Shown: positions 1-10,550, numbered from the stretch's first letter. The stretch is 64,000 nt of DNA from Bradyrhizobium sp. AZCC 1721 (GCF_036924715.1 NZ_JAZHSB010000001.1:6687001-6751000), one strand, 5' to 3'. Notes: generated by a model not told the origin, from the letters alone. A program made the numbers and translations.

Positions 1-109
1 TGACGACCTCGGTTGCCTTGTAAATGAGCACGAAACCGAGCGCGATCAGGCCATAGACGCAGCCGAGCGCGATGCCACTCACGAGCTGCTGAACGAAGTC
101 CAGCATCAT
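1..109 (-). CDS. LivH-type branched-chain amino acid ABC permease, N-terminal fragment
   Basis: Only the first 36 codons lie in the window; the gene continues leftward. The translation begins MMLDFVQQLVSGIALG and continues into a typical first membrane helix of LivH permeases (Gly-rich, ending LIYKATEVV). LivH pairs with LivM in the inner membrane to import branched-chain amino acids or related compounds with LivF/LivG ATPases and a periplasmic binding protein. Two consecutive ATG codons are possible starts; the outer one is used. On the other side an ABC exporter is divergently transcribed. The substrate cannot be told from this fragment, and soil bradyrhizobia carry many paralogues. Confidence 0.75.
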   Translation of the reverse strand, partial: MMLDFVQQLVSGIALGCVYGLIALGFVLIYKATEVV

Positions 110-394
110 TTCCCTCCCCGATGCCGGGCGATTCTGTCGATCGCCTCTTTCGCATCTTGTGTCTACACGCTGCCCCGCATCCACGATGCCTGCAGCCGCA
201 TATGTCCCGTCGCATTGAGCCCAAAGCGCCGACCGCTGTCAACAAAGCGCTGCGAGCGGCGCCGTTAACAATTGCGGAGAAATGCCGCAGCCCCGGGAAG
301 TTGCGGGGTCGGCGCGATTTGGTCCACCAGATTCACCGCGCCGAAAGTTCTTCGGTTCATGGTCCGCGACGAACAACTGGATCGTTCCGAAATC

Positions 395-1143
<749 letters not shown>

Positions 1144-1147
<4 letters not shown>

Positions 1148-2667
1148 GTTCGGCCGCGGCGCTCACCTGGTTTGCCCGGCACGAAATCCGGCTGGCCTGG
1201 CGCGAATGGCTGGCCATGATGACCGGCAGCCGGGGAAAGCGAAAGCGCGCGATCATCTTCCTGGTCGTGTTCGCCGCCATCATGCACCTGCCAGCCTATG
1301 CGGTGATCGGCCGCTTTGCCGATTTGCAGGCGCCGCTAGGCAAGCCCGAACTGATCGTCATCACCGCGACGATCTTTCTCGCCTGGGCATTGATGCTGTC
1401 GCAGGCGATCGAATCCGTGACGCGGGTGTTTTACGCCCGCGCCGATCTCGACCTCCTGATGTCGTCACCGGCCAACCTCGCCAACGTGTTCTCGGTGCGG
1501 ATCGCGGCGATCGCGCTGTCCGTCATCGGAATGGCGCTGCTGCTGTCGACGCCCTTTGTCGACGTTCTCGTGATCGGCGGCGGCGCGCGCTGGCTCTCGG
1601 CGTTCGGCGTCGTCGTCGCCATCGGCCTTTCGGCTGCAGCGGTAGCGATCGCGATCACCGTGCTGCTGTTCAGGCTGATCGGCCCGAGCCGCACCCGCCT
1701 CGTCGCACAGATCGTGGCCGCCGTCATCGGCGCCGGCTTCGTCATCGCGCTCCAGGTCGCGGCCATTCTTTCCTACGGTACGTTGTCACGCTTCGCCGTG
1801 CTGACCTCCGATGCCGCTTCAGCCTATGCGCCTGATCTCGACAGTCCGCTGTGGTGGCCGGCTCGCGCGGCGATCGGCGACGGCATGGTGCTGTCATGGC
1901 TCATGGCCGGCGGGCTCCTGCTGCTCGGCGCGGTGATGGCGGTCTTTTCGCCGCGATTTGCCGATACCGTCGTCCGTGTCGCCGCAACCACGCGCGCTGT
2001 CCGTCGCGGGCCGCACGCTACTGCATTTCGCGGCGGCTCGCGGCAACGGGCGCTACGCACCAAGGAGTTCCTGCTGCTGCGGCGCGACCCATGGCTGCTG
2101 TCGCAAAGCCTGATGCAACTGCTCTATCTGGTGCCGCCAGCCCTGATGCTGTGGCGAAGCTTTTCCGATAGCTCTGACGCGATCGTGCTGATCACGCCCG
2201 TGATCGTGATGGCGGCGGGCCAGCTTGCCGGCGGCCTCGCATGGTTGACGATCTCAGGAGAAGATGCCGCCGACCTGGTCGCAACCGCACCGCTGCCGCC
2301 CTCGCGCATGATCCGCGCCAAGGTCGAAGTGGTGCTGATCGCCATCGGCGCCATCTTCACGCCGCTGATCGCAGCCCTTGCGTTTGCTTCCTTGACGCAG
2401 GCGATCGTCACCGCGCTCGGCGTCATTATCGCGACCGTCTCCGCCGCCGCGATCCAGCTCTGGTTCCGCGTGCAGGCCAAACGCACCCAGTTCCGCCGCC
2501 GCCAGACCTCGTCGCGACTGGCGACCTTCGCGGAAGCCTTCTGCTCGATCGGCTGGGCTGCGACGTCAGCTCTCGCTGCCACCATTCCAGTTGCCGCCGT
2601 GATCAGCGGCGCGCTGACCGCCGGTATTCTGGCTGCGACATGGAAGATCAGCCCGCGGCGGGGCTGA
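1144..2667 (+). CDS. ABC-2 type exporter permease (large, polytopic)
   Basis: A 507-residue inner-membrane protein with many hydrophobic helices, starting in the ATGA overlap with the ATPase gene. The first helix begins near residue 37 (IIFLVVFAAIMHLP) and further clusters of helices run to the C-terminus, with a cytoplasmic basic stretch (RVQAKRTQFRRRQ) near residue 440. A tight two-gene operon of this type is normally an exporter of lipid, polysaccharide or peptide; nothing in the sequence names the cargo. A signal peptide or accessory periplasmic subunit is not encoded next to it. Confidence 0.8.
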
Positions 2668-2727
2668 GCGACCTCCACCAATGTGCTAGCATCTCAAGGT
2701 TGCGTTATATACCGCGGCAAAGTCGAC

Positions 2728-3672
2728 TTATCGGCGAACCAGCTCCATCACAGCCGCCGCAAACGCCTCCGGCGCTTCCTGCGGCAGATTGTGCCCGACG
2801 CGCGGCACCACGCGATGGACGCGGCGGCCGGTGAATTTCGGTGCGCTGGCGGTGCCATCGGTTGCGGGGGCCACGCCATCGTCGGCGCCATCCAGCGTGA
2901 TTGACGGCACGGTGATGGGAGGAAGTGCCGCCAGCCGGCGCTGGATGTCGGCATATTGCGGATCGCCTTCGGCCAGACCGAAGCGGTGGCGATAGCTGTG
3001 GATCACCACATCGACGTAATCGGGATTGTCGTGGGCCATTGCAGTCCGCTCGAAGCAGGCATCGTCGAACGACCAGTTCGGCGACCACTGCGTCCACAAT
3101 ATTCGGGCGATCTCGCGCCGGTTGGCGGCAAGGCCGGCGCGGCCGCGCTCGAGCTGGAAGTAATACTGGTACCACAGCGCCACCTCGCGTTCGCCGCGCA
3201 TCGGCACCATGGCGTTGGCAATATCCTGGATCAGATAGGAATTGACGCAGACGAGCCCGAGGCAACGCTCCGGCCATAGCGCCGCGCCGACGCAGGCCGC
3301 GCGGCCACCCCAGTCGTAGCCGGCGAACACCGCGCGCTGGATGCCGAGCGCCTCCATCAGCGCCATCATGTCCGCGCCGACCGCCGCCTGTTCGCCCGAG
3401 CGCGGCGTTGCGGCATCGCGAAACCGGGTCGGACCATAGCCGCGCAGATAGGGAGCGATGACACGGCAGCCCTGGGCAGCCAGCTGCGGCGCGACGTCGA
3501 CATAGGAATGAATGTCGTAGGGAAAGCCATGCATCAGCATCACGGCGGGGCCATCCGCCGGGCCCGCCTCGTAATAGGCGATGCTGAGCGGGCCGGCATC
3601 GACCTGCCGCAGCGGCTCCAGCCGCTTCGATGACGGGGCACGCGAGGCCGGGGCGGCGGGTTCTTCAGTCAC
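2728..3672 (-). CDS. Alpha/beta hydrolase, epoxide hydrolase / haloalkane dehalogenase type
   Basis: A 314-residue cytoplasmic alpha/beta hydrolase. The oxyanion loop HGFPYD is at residues 48-53 and the nucleophile elbow is GYDWGG, so the nucleophile is Asp120 rather than Ser, as in soluble epoxide hydrolases and haloalkane dehalogenases. The acid is probably in DGADDG near 258 and the catalytic His in VGHNLP near 295. Such enzymes open epoxides or remove halides through an ester intermediate. It is convergent with the ABC exporter and divergent from the next gene, so there is no operon context. Substrate unknown. Confidence 0.75.
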   Translation of the reverse strand: MTEEPAAPASRAPSSKRLEPLRQVDAGPLSIAYYEAGPADGPAVMLMHGFPYDIHSYVDVAPQLAAQGCRVIAPYLRGYGPTRFRDAATPRSGEQAAVGADMMALMEALGIQRAVFAGYDWGGRAACVGAALWPERCLGLVCVNSYLIQDIANAMVPMRGEREVALWYQYYFQLERGRAGLAANRREIARILWTQWSPNWSFDDACFERTAMAHDNPDYVDVVIHSYRHRFGLAEGDPQYADIQRRLAALPPITVPSITLDGADDGVAPATDGTASAPKFTGRRVHRVVPRVGHNLPQEAPEAFAAAVMELVRR

Positions 3673-3820
3673 GGCGAACTCCCAGGTTGTTTCTTACAAT
3701 ATGTCATAGCCCGGCCCCGATGAAGCAAATCCGGCGCGCTGCCGTGCGCGAATGCCATGACCTCTCCCGAATTCGGCGATACAGTGTCGCTCACGGCCTT
3801 CACCGCTGACGGGTCATGCC

Positions 3821-4639
3821 ATGTTGCGATCCCTTGCTGTCGCCCTCGCCTTCCTCGGTTCGCTGATCGTCCCGGCGGCCGCCCAACAGCAGCCTTTACG
3901 CAGCGAATGCCTCGCGATGGCTAATGCGCCGCCACGCGCCGTTCCGGTCAGCCTGCGCCGCACCGCCGCCAAGGTGGAAGAGGTCGCGATTACCTATGTC
4001 GGACATTCCACCTACTACATCGACACGCCCGACGGCGTGCGGATCGCGACCGACTTCAACGGCGCCTACCGGACCGGCCGCCTGCCTGATGTCGTTACCA
4101 TGAACCGCGCGCACTCGACGCATTACACGTTGTTCCCTGACCCGAAGATTGCGCACGTGTTGCATGGCTGGGGCGAGAATGGACAGGCGGCGCATATCTC
4201 AACGCGCGTCGGCGACGTCCATATCCGCAACGTGCCGACCGACATCCGCCGCTACTATGGCGAGGGCTCCAGCGGCGGCATGATCAAGGACGGCAACTCG
4301 ATCTTCATCTTCGAAGTCGCCGGCCTCTGCATCGGCCATCTCGGACATCTGCACCACAAACTCGACGAGACGCATTTTGCGGCGATCGGCCGGCTCGACA
4401 TCGTGATGGTGCCGATCGACGGCACCTATACGATGTCGCTCGACGGCGTTTCCGAGATCACCCGGCGGCTGCGTTCCTCCATCGTGCTGCCGATGCATCG
4501 CTTCGCCACTCCGCTCGACGAATTCATGCGTCTGATCGGGCAGCAATTCCAGATCGATCAGCGGAGCGAGCGAACCTTGAAGATTTCGCGCGACACGCTG
4601 CCGGGCACGCCGACGGTGATCATTCTGGAGGGCGTGTAG
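3821..4639 (+). CDS. Secreted MBL-fold hydrolase-like protein (UlaG-like), atypical metal site
   Basis: A 272-residue protein with a Sec signal peptide (cleavage likely after VPAAA near residue 22). The beginning of the mature domain (VAITYVGHSTYYIDT) and later segments (IFEVAGLCIGHLGHLHH, IVLPMHRF) fit the metal-dependent lactonase/phosphodiesterase branch of the metallo-beta-lactamase fold. The usual HxHxDH loop is replaced by MNRAHSTHYT, so the first His and the Asp ligand are missing. It may bind one metal or use a different chemistry. Divergent from the hydrolase on its left and followed by an amidohydrolase on the same strand 100 bases on. Confidence 0.6.
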   Translation: MLRSLAVALAFLGSLIVPAAAQQQPLRSECLAMANAPPRAVPVSLRRTAAKVEEVAITYVGHSTYYIDTPDGVRIATDFNGAYRTGRLPDVVTMNRAHSTHYTLFPDPKIAHVLHGWGENGQAAHISTRVGDVHIRNVPTDIRRYYGEGSSGGMIKDGNSIFIFEVAGLCIGHLGHLHHKLDETHFAAIGRLDIVMVPIDGTYTMSLDGVSEITRRLRSSIVLPMHRFATPLDEFMRLIGQQFQIDQRSERTLKISRDTLPGTPTVIILEGV

Positions 4640-4741
4640 GCGCATCGCTAGTAACGCCGTCATTGCAAGCCAACCGGGCGCGCATTCGCGCGATCCGTTG
4701 GCACGCAACGACGGGCAACAACAATCAAGGGAGCGACGTCC

Positions 4742-5791
4742 ATGGCCAGCACTGCACCCGCCTCCAGGAGCGGGCTCTATGCCGATCCGCGCGAAGACTG
4801 GCTGGCGCAGCACACCGAAGAGATCATCGATCCCGCCCTCCCGATCGTCGACCCGCATCACCATCTCTGGGACCGCGGCGGCCTGCGCTACATGATCGAG
4901 GAAATGGCTACAGACATTGCCTCCGGTCATAACATTATCGCGACCGTCTATGTCGATTGCCGCTCGATGTACCGCGCGCAGGGGCCGGAAGCGTTTCGCC
5001 CGGTCGGCGAAGTCGAGTTCGCCAATGGCGTTGCGGCGATGGCGGCGAGCGGCGGCTATGGCAAGGCCGCGATCTGTGCCGGCATCGTCAGCCACGTCAA
5101 CCTGCTGCTCGGCGAAGGCGCAAGAGCCGTGCTGGAAGCGGAGATCGCTGCCGGCAACGGCCGCTTCCGCGGCATCCGGCACTCCTCGGCCTGGGATGCC
5201 GATCCCAATGTCGCCGGCATGTATGCGACGCGGCCGCAAGGGTTGTTGCTCGACAGCACGTTTCGCAGGGGCTTTGCCTGCCTCGCGCCATTGGGCCTGA
5301 GCTTCGACGCCTGGCTGTTTCATCCGCAGATCGGCGAACTCACCGATCTCGCCCGAGCTTTCCCTGACACCAAAATCGTGCTCGATCATTGCGGCGGTCC
5401 GGTCGGCATCGGCCGCTTTGCCGGCCGGCGCGAGGAGGTGTTCTCGGAATGGAAGGCCTCGATCCAGGAAATCGCGCGATGCCCGAACGTCGTGGTGAAG
5501 CTCGGCGGGCTCGCGATGTGCCTGCTCGGCTACGACTTTCATCTGCGCCCGAAGCCGCCGTCTTCGGAACAGACCGCCGCCGCGTGGCGTCCCTATATCG
5601 AAACCTGCATCGAGGCCTTTGGGCCCGATCGATGCATGTTCGAAAGCAATTTTCCGCCTGATAAAGGCCAGTGCAGCTATCAGGTGATTTTCAACGCGTT
5701 CAAGCGTATCGCCGCACAATACAGCGAGGCCGAGAAGACGGCGCTGTTTTCGAAGACGGCGACCGACTTCTACAGGCTCTTGCTGGGTTAG
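4742..5791 (+). CDS. Amidohydrolase family 2 protein (lactonase/decarboxylase-like)
   Basis: A 349-residue TIM-barrel metal hydrolase of the amidohydrolase_2 group, which includes lactonases and gamma-resorcylate-type decarboxylases. The N-terminal metal motif DPHHHLW is at residues 37-43, a later His is in LDHCGG near 220, and the C-terminal Asn/Asp in MFESNFPPD near 300 matches the family. The start has a fair Shine-Dalgarno (AAGGGAG) upstream. No signal peptide. Together with the preceding secreted MBL protein it might act on a lactone, but that is only proximity. Confidence 0.75.
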   Translation: MASTAPASRSGLYADPREDWLAQHTEEIIDPALPIVDPHHHLWDRGGLRYMIEEMATDIASGHNIIATVYVDCRSMYRAQGPEAFRPVGEVEFANGVAAMAASGGYGKAAICAGIVSHVNLLLGEGARAVLEAEIAAGNGRFRGIRHSSAWDADPNVAGMYATRPQGLLLDSTFRRGFACLAPLGLSFDAWLFHPQIGELTDLARAFPDTKIVLDHCGGPVGIGRFAGRREEVFSEWKASIQEIARCPNVVVKLGGLAMCLLGYDFHLRPKPPSSEQTAAAWRPYIETCIEAFGPDRCMFESNFPPDKGQCSYQVIFNAFKRIAAQYSEAEKTALFSKTATDFYRLLLG

Positions 5792-7048
5792 TTACGCCCA
5801 CTCGCCCTTGCGGAATACCGGGACGCGGCTTCCGTCGGCGTGAATGCCGTCAATGTCGGTTTCGGCCGATCCGATCATCCAGTCGATGTGAATGAGGCTC
5901 TTGTTGCCGCCCTGTGCCGCAATCTGTTCCGGCGTCAGCTTGTCGCCGCCAACAAAGCATTTCGAGTAGCACTGGCCGAGCGCGATGTGGGAAGCGGCAT
6001 TCTCGTCGAACAGCGTGTTGAAGAACAACAGACCGCTTTTTGAGATCGGCGAGGAATGCGGCACCAGCGCCACTTCGCCGAGACGCGCCGCGCCCTCGTC
6101 GGTGTCGAGCACCTTCTTGAGCACCTCCTCGCCGCGCGAGGCCCTTGCCTCGACGATGCGACCTTCCTCGAACCTGACCGCGATGTTGTCGATCAGCGTG
6201 CCCTGATAGGACAGCGGCTTGGAGGAGACGACATGCCCGCTGACGCGCCGGCAATGCGGCGTGGTGAAGACTTCCTCGGTCGGGATGTTGGCATTGCAGG
6301 TAATGCCGTTCTTCGCGGTCGAGGCGCCGCCTTCCCATTCGTGGCCGTCGGCAAGGCCGATCGTCAGATCAGTGCCCGGGCCGGAATATTTCAGCGCGTG
6401 GAAGCGCTGGCCGTTCAGCCATTCGGTGCGCTCGCGCAGCACGGCGTTGTGTTTTTCCCAGGCGGCGACGGCGCCATCCTGATCGACGCGGGACGCCGCA
6501 AAAATCGCATCCGCCAGTTTTTCCACCGCGACGTCCTCGGGGACGTCAGGGAAAACCTGTTTGGCCCAGGACGGACTCGGATAGGCGATGATGTTCCAGT
6601 TGGTATCGAAATTGACGATCTTCTCCAGCGCCGGCTGATAGGCGATCGAATTGGCCTTGCTGGCACGCGCCACTTTCACGGGATCCTCGCCCGACAGCAG
6701 CATCGGATTGTCGCCGACGATGGCCAAGCGCGCGGTGTTGGCGCCGAACGCCTTCGCCATGCCCTCATAGAGCCAGTTGGCGGCACGATCGAAACCGGCC
6801 TCGTGGCCGTAGCGGTAGCGCGCCAGCGTGATCGCCTCGTCCGACAGTAACGGCGTCACCAAACCCGCGCCGGCCTGGTACGCATGTACGGCAATCCGGC
6901 GCACCAGCGGCAGCGCGACCGAGGGCGCGGTCAGCAGCAGGTCCTGCCCCGGCTGTAGCCGCAAGCCGACCTTGACCGCGACTTCGGCGAGGCGGTCGAG
7001 CTTTACGGGATCAATCGAGACGGAAGCGTTTCGCTCAGGTGCGGTCAT
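5792..7048 (-). CDS. M29-family aminopeptidase
   Basis: A 418-residue thermophilic-type (AmpS/AmpT) metallo-aminopeptidase. Family features are the N-terminal TMAP domain, the conserved GADGHEWEGG-like region (here GLADGHEWEGG), ANIPTEEVFTTPH, and the C-terminal metal-binding LIHIDWMIGS. It removes N-terminal residues from peptides in the cytoplasm using two divalent metals. The start MTAPERN was chosen over an upstream non-ATG extension, which contains no family sequence. Its end abuts the convergent amidohydrolase with no gap. Confidence 0.9.
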   Translation of the reverse strand: MTAPERNASVSIDPVKLDRLAEVAVKVGLRLQPGQDLLLTAPSVALPLVRRIAVHAYQAGAGLVTPLLSDEAITLARYRYGHEAGFDRAANWLYEGMAKAFGANTARLAIVGDNPMLLSGEDPVKVARASKANSIAYQPALEKIVNFDTNWNIIAYPSPSWAKQVFPDVPEDVAVEKLADAIFAASRVDQDGAVAAWEKHNAVLRERTEWLNGQRFHALKYSGPGTDLTIGLADGHEWEGGASTAKNGITCNANIPTEEVFTTPHCRRVSGHVVSSKPLSYQGTLIDNIAVRFEEGRIVEARASRGEEVLKKVLDTDEGAARLGEVALVPHSSPISKSGLLFFNTLFDENAASHIALGQCYSKCFVGGDKLTPEQIAAQGGNKSLIHIDWMIGSAETDIDGIHADGSRVPVFRKGEWA

Positions 7049-7258
7049 GATTCTTTCGGCCAATGCTGAAGGATTTTTAAGGCTTCGCAAGCTTCGACCA
7101 TGATGACGCAATCATGTCAAAAGCGAGCGAAGCGCCTGACAGCAGCAATAGCACAAGAATGGCCCGGCGAAAGCCGGCCTCGTTGATGTTCCGGAATGCA
7201 ATAATGCCAAGCCGGGAACCCCGGCTCGGATCAAGTCAACGTGGCAAAGGCGGACATC

Positions 7259-7546
7259 CTACAATCCCCTTACCGTCAGCACGATGGCGTCGGCGCCCGC
7301 TTTGCGATCGACGGAGATTTCCTGATATTCCGGCGAATTCTGAAATTCCTTTGCCGCGGCGTCATCGGGAAATTCCATGATCACGACCTTGTCGCGCGGC
7401 CATTCGCCTTCCAGTACGACCGGATCTGCGTCCGCTACCAGCAGCTTGCCACGGAATTTCTTGAATACGCCCATGAAACGCGCCTGATAGCGATCGTAGA
7501 GTTCGCGGCGGGTGAACTTCAACTGGGCGATGATGTAGACGCTCAT
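7259..7546 (-). CDS. DUF1330 family small protein
   Basis: A 95-residue protein of the DUF1330 ferredoxin-like fold (dimeric alpha/beta barrel). It opens MSVYIIAQLKFT and keeps the family block EFPDDAAAKEFQNSPEYQ. Members are of unknown biochemical role. It lies 58 bases downstream of the helicase gene on the same strand and may be read through from it. About 210 bases separate it from the aminopeptidase start and hold nothing recognisable. Confidence 0.8.
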   Translation of the reverse strand: MSVYIIAQLKFTRRELYDRYQARFMGVFKKFRGKLLVADADPVVLEGEWPRDKVVIMEFPDDAAAKEFQNSPEYQEISVDRKAGADAIVLTVRGL

Positions 7547-7604
7547 GACGGCTCCTCATTTGAGGGTTGCGCGGCGGGGGCCGTTGAGGTCTCGGTCATG
7601 CCGG

Positions 7605-9491
7605 TCAGCCGCGAAACTTCTTCTTTTTCTTCTTACCGAGTGCAGGTGCCTCCTTCTTGCCGAATGCAGGCGCCTCGCGTTCATGCCGCGGTTTTCCGGC
7701 GTGAGCCGGCCTGTCCCGATGCGGTTTCTTCCTATCGTAATGCACTTCCTTGTCAAACCCTGCCCGGTCAGGGCTCTTTGCGTTTTTGCGGTGCGGTTTC
7801 GGTGTCCGTTCCTGCTCGCGTGCCTCGTCGCGCGGCGGAGCATTCGTCATCGCCTCGATGCGAATGCTGTCTTCCTTGTCGGGACGGCGGATTCGCGCGG
7901 CGAAGCGGTCGGCGACACGCGCGGAAATCTCGAACTCGGTGACGCTGTCCAGAATGCGGATGGTGCCGATATCTTCCTTCTTGATGCTGCCGCGGCGGCA
8001 CAGCATCGGCAGCAGCCAACGCGCTTCTGCGTTCTTCCGGCGTCCGATCGCGGCGCTGAACCACACGGTGTCCTCCGCCATGCGATGGCGCGCCGCGGAT
8101 TTCGTTGGCTTCACTCCCCTTCCAGCCTCGCGATCGGCCCGCTCGCGGGCGCGCTCGGCCCGAGATTTGACGCGCTCCTCGCCGGGATCGACGATGTCCT
8201 CGGGAGAGGGCAACCGCGCGCGATAGAGCCGTGCCAGCGCGGTGGCGATCTCTTGCGACGACCGTTCCGCAAGCAAGGTTTGCGCGAGTGCCTCATCCTC
8301 CGCCGTTATTTCGCCTGCGAACACATCATCGCGCAGCAGCCGCTCCTGATCCAGCTTGCGAATTTCATCGGGCTGCGGCGCCAGGCCCCAGGCCGCGTCG
8401 ATCCCGGCGAGCTTGAGCAACATATCCGCGCGACGCCGCCGCGCCGGCGGCACCAGCAAGATGCTGACGCCCTTGCGACCGGCCCGCCCGGTGCGCCCCG
8501 AGCGATGCTGCATGACTTCCGGATCGTTCGGCAGATCGGCGTGGATGACGAGGTCCAGGTTCGGCAAATCGATGCCGCGCGCGGCAACGTCGGTCGCAAC
8601 GCAAACGCGGGCGCGGCCGTCGCGCAAGGCCTGCAGCGCCAGCGTTCGCTCGTTCTGGGTCAACTCGCCCGACAGCGCCACCACGGAGAAGCCGCGCTCC
8701 AGCAGCGTTGCCTGCAGATGCCGCACGGCCTCGCGCGTGTTGCAGAACACCAGCGTGCCAGGCGATTCGAAATAGCGGAGGAGATTGACGACGGCGTGCT
8801 CGACATCACCGGCGGCGATCCGGATCGCGCGATACTCGATATCGGCATGACCGCCCTCGTCGCCGGCGACTTCTACGCGGAAGGCCTGCTGCTGATATTC
8901 CTTTGCCAGCGCGATGATACCCTGCGGCAGGGTCGCCGAGAACAGCAGCGTGCGGCGGTCGTCCGGTGTGGCCTGCAGGATGAATTCCATATCCTCACGG
9001 AAGCCGAGATCGAGCATCTCGTCAGCCTCGTCGAGCACGATCGCCTTCAACTCGCTGACGTCGAGTCGGCCGCGCCGCAAATGATCGCAGAGCCGCCCCG
9101 GCGTGCCGACCACGATATGGGCGCCCGCGGCCAGTTCGCGCTGCTCGCGGCGCGGATCCATGCCGCCGACGCAGGAAACCACGCGCGCCTCCGCGTGCTG
9201 ATAGAGCCAGCCGAGTTCGCGGTGCACCTGAAGCGCAAGCTCGCGGGTCGGCGCGACAATCAATGCAAGGGGCGCGGCAGCCCGCTCGAATCGTTCGGCG
9301 CCATCCAGCAGGTTCGTTCCAATCGCCAGACCATAGGCGACCGTTTTGCCGGAACCGGTTTGCGCAGAAACGAGCAGGTCACGGCCATCAGCTTCGTCGG
9401 CCAGCACCGCCGTCTGCACCGGTGTCAGCCGATCGTAGTTGCGTTCCGCCAAAGCTCGGGCGAGCGGCGCATTTGCGGGCAGTAATGTCAC
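7605..9491 (-). CDS. DEAD-box ATP-dependent RNA helicase (CsdA/DbpA-like)
   Basis: A 628-residue RNA helicase. Motif I AQTGSGKT is at residues 43-50, PTREL at 81-85, DEAD at 154-157, SAT at 185-187 and HRSGRTGRAGR near 322. A DbpA-type RNA-binding domain follows around 490-560 (WFSAAIGRRKNAEARWLLP ... ISARVADRFA). The C-terminus is a disordered basic tail with two near repeats (APAFGKKE, APALGKKK) ending in a run of six lysines. It probably remodels rRNA or mRNA structure, for example in cold or ribosome assembly. A terminator-like hairpin sits in its leader. Confidence 0.92.
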   Translation of the reverse strand: MTLLPANAPLARALAERNYDRLTPVQTAVLADEADGRDLLVSAQTGSGKTVAYGLAIGTNLLDGAERFERAAAPLALIVAPTRELALQVHRELGWLYQHAEARVVSCVGGMDPRREQRELAAGAHIVVGTPGRLCDHLRRGRLDVSELKAIVLDEADEMLDLGFREDMEFILQATPDDRRTLLFSATLPQGIIALAKEYQQQAFRVEVAGDEGGHADIEYRAIRIAAGDVEHAVVNLLRYFESPGTLVFCNTREAVRHLQATLLERGFSVVALSGELTQNERTLALQALRDGRARVCVATDVAARGIDLPNLDLVIHADLPNDPEVMQHRSGRTGRAGRKGVSILLVPPARRRRADMLLKLAGIDAAWGLAPQPDEIRKLDQERLLRDDVFAGEITAEDEALAQTLLAERSSQEIATALARLYRARLPSPEDIVDPGEERVKSRAERARERADREAGRGVKPTKSAARHRMAEDTVWFSAAIGRRKNAEARWLLPMLCRRGSIKKEDIGTIRILDSVTEFEISARVADRFAARIRRPDKEDSIRIEAMTNAPPRDEAREQERTPKPHRKNAKSPDRAGFDKEVHYDRKKPHRDRPAHAGKPRHEREAPAFGKKEAPALGKKKKKKFRG

Positions 9492-9558
9492 GAGATGTCA
9501 GACCTTGGTTGGCGTTGTCGGCCGGGAATATGAAAAGGGCGCCTCGAACCGAAATGAC

Positions 9559-9589
9559 TTAAAAAGCTGCGCATTGACGACGCGCAGCC
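9559..9589 (-). terminator. Terminator-like hairpin in the helicase leader
   Basis: On the minus strand a stem GCTGCGC / GCGCAGC with a nine-base loop is followed directly by TTTTT. It stands about 70 bases upstream of the helicase start, where any minus-strand transcript would be the helicase mRNA itself because the gene upstream is divergent. It could act as an attenuator. No alternative antiterminator structure was established by eye. Confidence 0.5.
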
Positions 9590-9781
9590 GCACGGCCTGA
9601 CGGATTTGAATGAGGTGGGGATGCTTTAGGCGAAATCCAGCCGGGACGCCATCCATTCTTTGCAGGTCAGCCGATCACTTCTGCGACGGTTAACCTTCCA
9701 CGCTGCCGGCTGGGAATTCCGGGATGATCCGCTACACTAGGGCTTTCCGGGTATTTCAACCGTGGTTTTCAACTTAAGCTT

Positions 9782-10516
9782 ATGGGGCCATGCACCGTGA
9801 CCGCGTTCAAGACCATCCGCGCCCGCGCCGAAAAGCGCAAGGGCGGGCCGAAAGCACTCGCCGAGCTGCTGCCGGCCAAGCCGGACCCGAAGGCGCTCGC
9901 CAAGCTCGGCGACGACCGGATTCTCGCCGAAATGACCAAGCGGGTGTTCTGCGCGGGCTTTGCCTGGAGCGTGATCGAGAGCAAATGGCTGGGCTTCGAG
10001 AAAGCGTTTCTAGGCTTCAAGCCCGGGCCGCTGACGCTGCAGCCGGATGATTTCTGGGACGGCCTGATGAAGGACACCCGCATCGTGCGCAACGGCGCCA
10101 AGATCATGTCGGTGCGCGCCAATGCCGGCTTCGTCCGCGACGTTGCGAAGGAGCACGGCAGTTTCGGCAAGTTCCTTGCGAACTGGCCGTCGTCGGACCA
10201 GGCCGGATTGCTGGAACTGCTGGCCAAGCGCGGCAGCCGGCTCGGTGGCAATACCGGGCAGATGATGCTGCGTTTCCTCGGCTGGGACGGATTCGTCACC
10301 TCCAGAGACGTCGTGCTGTGCCTGCGCGATGCCGGGCTCGACATCGCGGAGACCGTCACCTCCAAGCGCGATCTCGCCAAGGTGCAGGCGCAATTCAACG
10401 CCTGGGCCGAAGAGACCGGCCTTCCTTATGTGCAGCTTTCGCGGATTTGCGCGCTGTCGATCGGCGAGAATTACGCTGCGGAGAAGCTCGCGAGCATGAT
10501 GGGCGCCGACGATTGA
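9782..10516 (+). CDS. DNA-3-methyladenine glycosylase I (Tag)-related protein
   Basis: A 244-residue helix-hairpin-helix glycosylase-fold protein related to Tag. The matching parts are MTKRVFCAGFAWSVIESKW (the Tag block usually reading FEKLxLEGxQAGLSWxTIL), FEKAFLGFKP, and RIVRNGAKIMSVRANA. Unlike E. coli Tag it lacks the N-terminal RCxW block and the zinc-binding Cys/His pairs, so alkylated-base excision is likely but not certain. The 290 bases before it contain the helicase leader and its own promoter region, with no recognised site. Confidence 0.65.
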   Translation: MGPCTVTAFKTIRARAEKRKGGPKALAELLPAKPDPKALAKLGDDRILAEMTKRVFCAGFAWSVIESKWLGFEKAFLGFKPGPLTLQPDDFWDGLMKDTRIVRNGAKIMSVRANAGFVRDVAKEHGSFGKFLANWPSSDQAGLLELLAKRGSRLGGNTGQMMLRFLGWDGFVTSRDVVLCLRDAGLDIAETVTSKRDLAKVQAQFNAWAEETGLPYVQLSRICALSIGENYAAEKLASMMGADD

Positions 10517-10550
10517 TGGGTATCGCTGCGCTCCATCATCCTACGCGATC

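Noticed and set aside
4199..5719. 506-residue minus-strand open frame
   Set aside because: It lies opposite the MBL and amidohydrolase genes, which have clear family motifs. The translation is rich in Arg/Gly/His without any motif, typical of the antisense frame of high-GC genes.
7545..9485. 646-residue plus-strand open frame opposite the helicase
   Set aside because: Antisense shadow; the minus strand carries all DEAD-box motifs.
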